Assembly: GCF_012913485.1 (NCBI RefSeq)
Contig: NZ_CP051774.1
Location: 930,001 to 994,000 of the forward strand
Direction: 5' to 3'
From: Luteolibacter luteus
GTDB lineage: Bacteria > Verrucomicrobiota > Verrucomicrobiia > Verrucomicrobiales > Akkermansiaceae
DNA length: 64,000 nucleotides
Notes under the pieces: generated by a model
Told to the model about the DNA's origin: nothing
Database searches by the model: none
Seen by the model: the letters and a program-made list of their open reading frames with translations, nothing else
In this document: positions 60,498 through 64,000 of the stretch, piece by piece
Layout of the letters: every line of letters starts with the position of its first letter
How positions within the stretch are numbered: the stretch's first letter is position 1
Program-made: the position numbers and the translations under genes

Positions 60498-60523
60498 TTC
60501 CAGTGGAAAGCAGGACACTTTCC
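60498..60523. promoter_or_regulatory. Possible FadR-type operator of the sugar-acid operon
   Basis: Two overlapping exact inverted repeats lie in the 83-base divergent promoter: TTCCA-G-TGGAA (60498-60508) and GGAAAG-N7-CTTTCC (60505-60523). Their place between the FadR gene and its target operon makes them candidate binding sites. Confidence 0.45.
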
Positions 60524-60549
60524 CGGATGACGCGCAGCTTCTGTCATGC

Positions 60550-60951
60550 ATGATGGCTCGCATGCTCAAGAGCGGAATCCTCAATCCCCATGTTCTAAGC
60601 CTTCTCGCGCGGATTCGTCATACAAATACGCTGGTAATTGCTGACTGGGCATTTCCTTACTGGCCGGAGATCGAAACCGTCGATATTTCCCTCACCATGG
60701 GGATTCCAACCGTCTTGGATGTGTTGGACCTGATCACGCCTAACTTCAAGGTTGGGCGGATTTGGCAGGCCGAAGAGTTCCTCGCGACCAATACCCCGGA
60801 AAAGATCGATGCCTTTGCCAAGTCCTTCGGCTCGATCCCCCTAACCCGCGAACCTCATGTCGATTTCAAGAAGCGGGTCCCGAAGGCGATCGGCTTGATT
60901 CGCACCGGCGATCCGAATCCTTACGGCAATATCATCTTGGAATCCGAGTGA
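60550..60951 (+). CDS. RbsD/FucU family sugar mutarotase
   Basis: The 133-residue product (or 129 from the ATG at 60562) shows MLKSGILNPHVLSLLARIRHTNTLVIADWAFP, the start of the RbsD/FucU family with its catalytic histidine. VDISLTMGIPTVLDVLDLI and a C-terminal IRTGDPNPYGNIIL follow. The family interconverts pyranose anomers of ribose, fucose or related sugars. First gene of the operon, it overlaps the next start by 1 base (TGATG). The preferred sugar is unclear. Confidence 0.88.
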   Translation: MMARMLKSGILNPHVLSLLARIRHTNTLVIADWAFPYWPEIETVDISLTMGIPTVLDVLDLITPNFKVGRIWQAEEFLATNTPEKIDAFAKSFGSIPLTREPHVDFKKRVPKAIGLIRTGDPNPYGNIILESE

Positions 60952-61763
60952 TGAAGACTGCCGTCACACTCTGCCGGGTGCCAGAGATGGCAGCCGGTCC
61001 CTTCGTCTTCCATGACGAACTGCCCGTCGCCTTCGCGAAAGCCGCGGCCTGCGGATTCGATGCCGTGGAACTCTTCTTCGCCGGGCCTGACGAGGTTCCG
61101 GTAGAAACCATCCGCGAGCTCTGCCAAGGACACGCACTCGGTGTAGCCGCCATTGGCAGCGGTGCCGGGATGGCAAAGCATGGATTATCCCTTACCGATC
61201 CATCACAAGAGAAGCGTGCCCAAGCCCTCGATTTCATTCTCGGGATGGTCGATTACGGAGGAAAGCTCGGCGCTCCCGTGATCCTCGGCTCGATGCAGGG
61301 CAAGTGGGGCGGCGAAGTCTCCCGCGCGCAAGGCCTCGGCTTCCTTGCCGCCGCTCTCAAGCACATCAACGAGGCTGCGGCCAAAGCTGGAGTTCCTTTT
61401 CTCTACGAACCCCTCAACCGCTACGAGACGAACCTCTTCAATCGCCTTGCTCCTGCCGCGGTGTTCCTCGAACAACACGACCTTCAGAACATCCTTCTGC
61501 TGGCCGATCTCTTCCATATGAACATCGAGGAACCCGACTTGGCCGCCGCTCTCATCGAAGCTGGCCCACGGGTAGGCCACGTTCACTGGGCAGATTCGAA
61601 TCGCCTCGCCATGGGCAGCGGCCACACCGACTCCGAGGCCGTCATCGCCGCACTACGAGGCATCTCGTACCAACGCTACGTTTCCGCGGAAATCTTCACC
61701 AACGGGGATCCCGAAGCCGCTGCCCGGCAGACCAGGGAATCAACCCGCAAATTTGGAATCTAG
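60951..61763 (+). CDS. Xylose isomerase-like TIM barrel protein
   Basis: The 270-residue protein has AP-endonuclease-2/sugar isomerase features: AAACGFDAVELFFAGPDEV, LGAPVILGSMQG, PFLYEPLNRYETNLFN with the catalytic-type glutamate, LLADLFHMNIEEPDL, and VGHVHWADSNRLAMGSGHTD. It should isomerise or epimerise a sugar or keto-sugar acid using a metal in the cytoplasm. The start was set at 60951, next to the mutarotase stop; the frame upstream is open but runs through the mutarotase gene. It precedes the dehydrogenase gene by 4 bases. Confidence 0.88.
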   Translation: MKTAVTLCRVPEMAAGPFVFHDELPVAFAKAAACGFDAVELFFAGPDEVPVETIRELCQGHALGVAAIGSGAGMAKHGLSLTDPSQEKRAQALDFILGMVDYGGKLGAPVILGSMQGKWGGEVSRAQGLGFLAAALKHINEAAAKAGVPFLYEPLNRYETNLFNRLAPAAVFLEQHDLQNILLLADLFHMNIEEPDLAAALIEAGPRVGHVHWADSNRLAMGSGHTDSEAVIAALRGISYQRYVSAEIFTNGDPEAAARQTRESTRKFGI

Positions 61764-61767
61764 CAGG

Positions 61768-62793
61768 ATGAAAGCCGTCCAATTCACCCAGCCCGGAGAA
61801 ATCCGTATTATCGATCTTCCTGAACCCTCTGCTCCCGGCCCGGGCGAAGCACTGGTGCGCACCCATAGCATGGGCATCTGCGGGACGGATCTCTCCGGCT
61901 ATCTCGGGAAGATGCCATTCTTTTCCTATCCCCGCATCCCGGGCCACGAGTTGGGCCTCGAAGTGCTTTCGGTAGGCGACGGTGTCGAGAATGTGAAGGC
62001 AGGGGACAAGGTTTCCCTGGAGCCTTACGTCAATGATCCTGCTTCAGCCACCAGCCTGAAGGGCTCATCGAATTGCTGCCCCGGCGTGCAGGTGCTGGGT
62101 GTCCATCAGGACGGTGGCTTGCGAGACTCATGGATCGTCCCTGCGCGGAAGCTGCACGCGGGAAATCATCTCTCCTACGACCAACTCGCCTTAGTCGAGA
62201 CTCTGGCCATCGGCTTCCACGCGGTGCAGCGGGGCAATCCCCAGCCGGGAGAAACGGTCTTGGTCATCGGCGCCGGGCCCATCGGCTTGGCCTGCCTCGA
62301 ATTCCTGAAGCTGATGGATCTACGGGTGATCGTCATGGACATGGTCCAAGGCCGCCTCGATTTCTGCCGGGAGAAGCTCGGCATCCCGCATGGCCTGCTG
62401 GTCCGCGGCGATGGCACGGAACTGCCCGAACTGGAAACCATCACCGGCGGTCAACTCGCCGACGTGGTGATTGATGCCACCGGCTCCGCGGCATCGATGT
62501 CGAACTGCTTTCAATACGCCGGTTTCACCGGGCGCATCGTCTATGTCGGCATCACCACACAGGAGCTGAAATTCCCGCACGCTCCGGTTTTCCATCGCCG
62601 GGAGCTCACGCTGCTCGCATCCCGCAATGCACTCCCAAAGGACTTCACCCGGATCATCGAGCTGATTGGTGAAGGAAAGATCGATACCGACGCTTGGATC
62701 ACTCATCGCATCCCCTTCGCCGAGGTGCCCACCGGATTTGCCCGCTTTACCGATCCTAATGTCGGTGCGATCAAGGTGATCATTGATCTATGA
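61768..62793 (+). CDS. Zinc-dependent alcohol dehydrogenase (L-idonate/galactonate dehydrogenase type)
   Basis: The 341-residue medium-chain dehydrogenase has the zinc motif GICGTDLSG and GHELGLEVLSVGDGVENVKAGDKV, and the Rossmann motif VIGAGPIGLACLEF. The cysteine-rich structural zinc lobe looks reduced (SSNCCPGVQ). Members of this group oxidise L-idonate or L-galactonate to 5-keto acids. With the kinase and SDR downstream, idonate to 5-ketogluconate is the best guess. It overlaps the gluconokinase start by 4 bases (ATGA). Confidence 0.88.
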   Translation: MKAVQFTQPGEIRIIDLPEPSAPGPGEALVRTHSMGICGTDLSGYLGKMPFFSYPRIPGHELGLEVLSVGDGVENVKAGDKVSLEPYVNDPASATSLKGSSNCCPGVQVLGVHQDGGLRDSWIVPARKLHAGNHLSYDQLALVETLAIGFHAVQRGNPQPGETVLVIGAGPIGLACLEFLKLMDLRVIVMDMVQGRLDFCREKLGIPHGLLVRGDGTELPELETITGGQLADVVIDATGSAASMSNCFQYAGFTGRIVYVGITTQELKFPHAPVFHRRELTLLASRNALPKDFTRIIELIGEGKIDTDAWITHRIPFAEVPTGFARFTDPNVGAIKVIIDL

Positions 62794-63275
62794 AAATCGT
62801 CCTCGGAGGAGTCAGCGGCAGCGGCAAGACCACCATCGGCGTCCTTCTGGCCGAACAACTCGGCTATGAGTTCGCCGACGCGGACGGCTTTCATCCTCCA
62901 GAGAACATCGCGAAGATGAGCGAGGGCACTCCTCTCACCGATGAAGACCGCGCGGGCTGGATCGACGCTTTGGGGACCTATCTTGCGAGCCATCAGAACA
63001 TCGTTCTCGCCTGCTCTGCCCTAAAGAAGATCTACCGCGACCGCCTCCGGGCCTTGGGTGGTGAGGTGAGATTTATCATTCTCACTGCTGGACGCTCCAC
63101 AATTGAGGATCGGATGGCGGAAAGAGAGCACTTCATGCCTTCCAGCCTTCTAGATTCCCAACTGGCGACCTTGGAATTGGGCGAAGACGTGACAGAGGTG
63201 GCGAACGACGCCAGTCCGGAGACAATCGCAGCCCGCGTCGTCGAAGGGCTCCAGATTCTCCCGCAAGCTCCGTGA
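62790..63275 (+). CDS. gntK: Gluconokinase
   Basis: The 161-residue P-loop kinase has GVSGSGKTTIGVLLAEQLG at the start, then ADGFHPPENIAKMSEGTPLTDEDRAGW, the gluconokinase signature, and ACSALKKIYRDRLR. It phosphorylates gluconate to 6-phosphogluconate with ATP. Normal family length. In the idonate pathway it is the last step, feeding the Entner-Doudoroff or pentose phosphate routes. The next start lies 38 bases downstream. Confidence 0.95.
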   Translation: MKIVLGGVSGSGKTTIGVLLAEQLGYEFADADGFHPPENIAKMSEGTPLTDEDRAGWIDALGTYLASHQNIVLACSALKKIYRDRLRALGGEVRFIILTAGRSTIEDRMAEREHFMPSSLLDSQLATLELGEDVTEVANDASPETIAARVVEGLQILPQAP

Positions 63276-63312
63276 TCCTTGCGCCGGACCGCAAGATCGG
63301 CTAGCCCGTCCC

Positions 63313-64000
63313 GTGCGCAGCATTCTCATCACCGGCGGAAATGGCGGGCTCGGCCTCGGCATCGGACGCTACTTTCTGGAAAAGGATCCCGAGGCGAAAG
63401 TCTGGCTCGGAGTGCGTGCGAATCGCACGAACGCAGAAGCGCTTGTAGGGGAATTCCCTGACCGCTGCCAGCTGGTAGAGCTGGAGGTGACCTCCAAGGA
63501 AAGTTGGGAGGCCGCCGTGGCGACAGTCCTCGAAGTAGATGGCCGGCTCGATGTGCTGGTGAACAACGCCGGAATGCACCGCGATGGCCTGCTGGCCACG
63601 ATGGAGGACGACGCTTGGTCCTCCGTAATTTCCGCCAATCTCGATGCCGTCTTCCTCGGCTGCCGCGCCGTCATCCGTCCGATGATGGGCCAGCGCTTCG
63701 GCCGGATCGTCAATATCGCCTCGCTCAGCGCCGTCCTGCCCCCGCTCGGGCAGACCAATTACGCGGCCGCGAAAGCCGGGGTGGTCGCGCTGACCCAGAC
63801 GCTGGCAAAGGAAGTCGCCCGGGCCGGGATCACCGTGAATGCCCTTCTCCCCGGCTATATTCAGACCGAGGCCCTCTCCCACATGGACGAGGAAGCCGCC
63901 AAGCGGGCCAAGGCGGGAATCCCGATGCGCCGCTTCGGGACCCCTACGGAAGTGGCATCCGCGGTGTTCTTTCTCGCTTGCCAGGATGCGGCCTACGTCA
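63313..64000 (+). CDS. SDR family oxidoreductase, possible 5-ketogluconate reductase (3' partial)
   Basis: The likely start is the GTG at 63313 because the Rossmann strand begins at once (SILITGGNGGLGLGIGRYF). The gene runs off the window after about 229 codons. Short-chain dehydrogenase motifs are TGGNGGLG, LVNNAGMH, the catalytic NIASLSAV-N6-TNYAAAKAG with Ser, Tyr and Lys, and AGITVNALLPGYIQTEAL. It resembles FabG-type reductases; placed beside gluconokinase and a zinc dehydrogenase it could be the IdnO-like 5-ketogluconate reductase. Confidence 0.88.
   Translation, partial: MRSILITGGNGGLGLGIGRYFLEKDPEAKVWLGVRANRTNAEALVGEFPDRCQLVELEVTSKESWEAAVATVLEVDGRLDVLVNNAGMHRDGLLATMEDDAWSSVISANLDAVFLGCRAVIRPMMGQRFGRIVNIASLSAVLPPLGQTNYAAAKAGVVALTQTLAKEVARAGITVNALLPGYIQTEALSHMDEEAAKRAKAGIPMRRFGTPTEVASAVFFLACQDAAYV

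Overview
The window looks like a chromosomal segment of a Verrucomicrobiota bacterium, most likely from the Luteolibacter/Haloferula side of Verrucomicrobiaceae. This is inferred from gene content, not from a marker gene. Supporting points are high GC, many secreted proteins, paired zinc-ribbon Ser/Thr kinases beside an ECF sigma factor, GntR-LacI hybrid regulators, and a lexA gene preceded by TGTTC-N4-GAACA, the LexA box form I recall being reported for Verrucomicrobia. There is no prophage, transposase or CRISPR array. Gene density is high and many neighbours overlap by 1-4 bases.

Layout. 1-3.8 kb: copper enzymes, namely a multicopper oxidase fused to a peroxiredoxin-like domain (cut by the window start), a tyrosinase and a small Cys-containing membrane protein. 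4-9.2 kb: an L,D-transpeptidase with a duplicated domain, tRNA-Pro with a nearby copy of its 3' end, a LacI regulator and an SLC13-type permease. 9.2-20.9 kb: a sialic-acid locus with the tightly packed operon nanM-MFS-nanA-AGE epimerase, a divergent GntR-LacI regulator with a palindromic operator between them, a YdcF-family protein, a secreted GH33 sialidase and two secreted proteins of unknown function. 21-22.2 kb: tRNA-Arg with its terminator and a Wzz-like protein.

22.2-33.3 kb, all on the minus strand: a guanidine/urea carboxylation locus. An ABC transporter (binding protein, permease, ATPase) is followed by a GFA-family gene, a NikR-like regulator, two urea-carboxylase-associated proteins (carboxyguanidine deiminase family), a biotin-dependent urea/guanidine carboxylase and allophanate hydrolase. 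The NikR homologue keeps only one of the four nickel ligands of E. coli NikR, yet near-canonical NikR operators (GTATGA-N16-TCATAC type) lie before both its own operon and the transporter operon. I consider this the most interesting regulatory unit in the window.

33.4-43.5 kb: mostly housekeeping and envelope genes (GH95-N-like protein, ACT protein, ankyrin lipoprotein, TrmO, NlpC/P60-like lipoprotein, methyltransferase, LexA, D-Ala-D-Ala carboxypeptidase, BioF-like enzyme, dGTPase). 43.7-50.7 kb: two overlapping genes for secreted beta-propeller proteins and a DUF4407 membrane protein. 51-58.7 kb: a signalling island with two zinc-ribbon Ser/Thr kinases (one apparently ending in an ExbD-like periplasmic domain and coiled coil), a small secreted protein resembling that coiled coil, an ECF sigma factor and two exported helical proteins. 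58.8-64 kb: a Tat-type metallophosphoesterase, then a FadR-controlled sugar-acid operon (RbsD/FucU mutarotase, TIM-barrel isomerase, zinc dehydrogenase, gluconokinase, SDR cut by the window end) that resembles an L-idonate/5-ketogluconate route.
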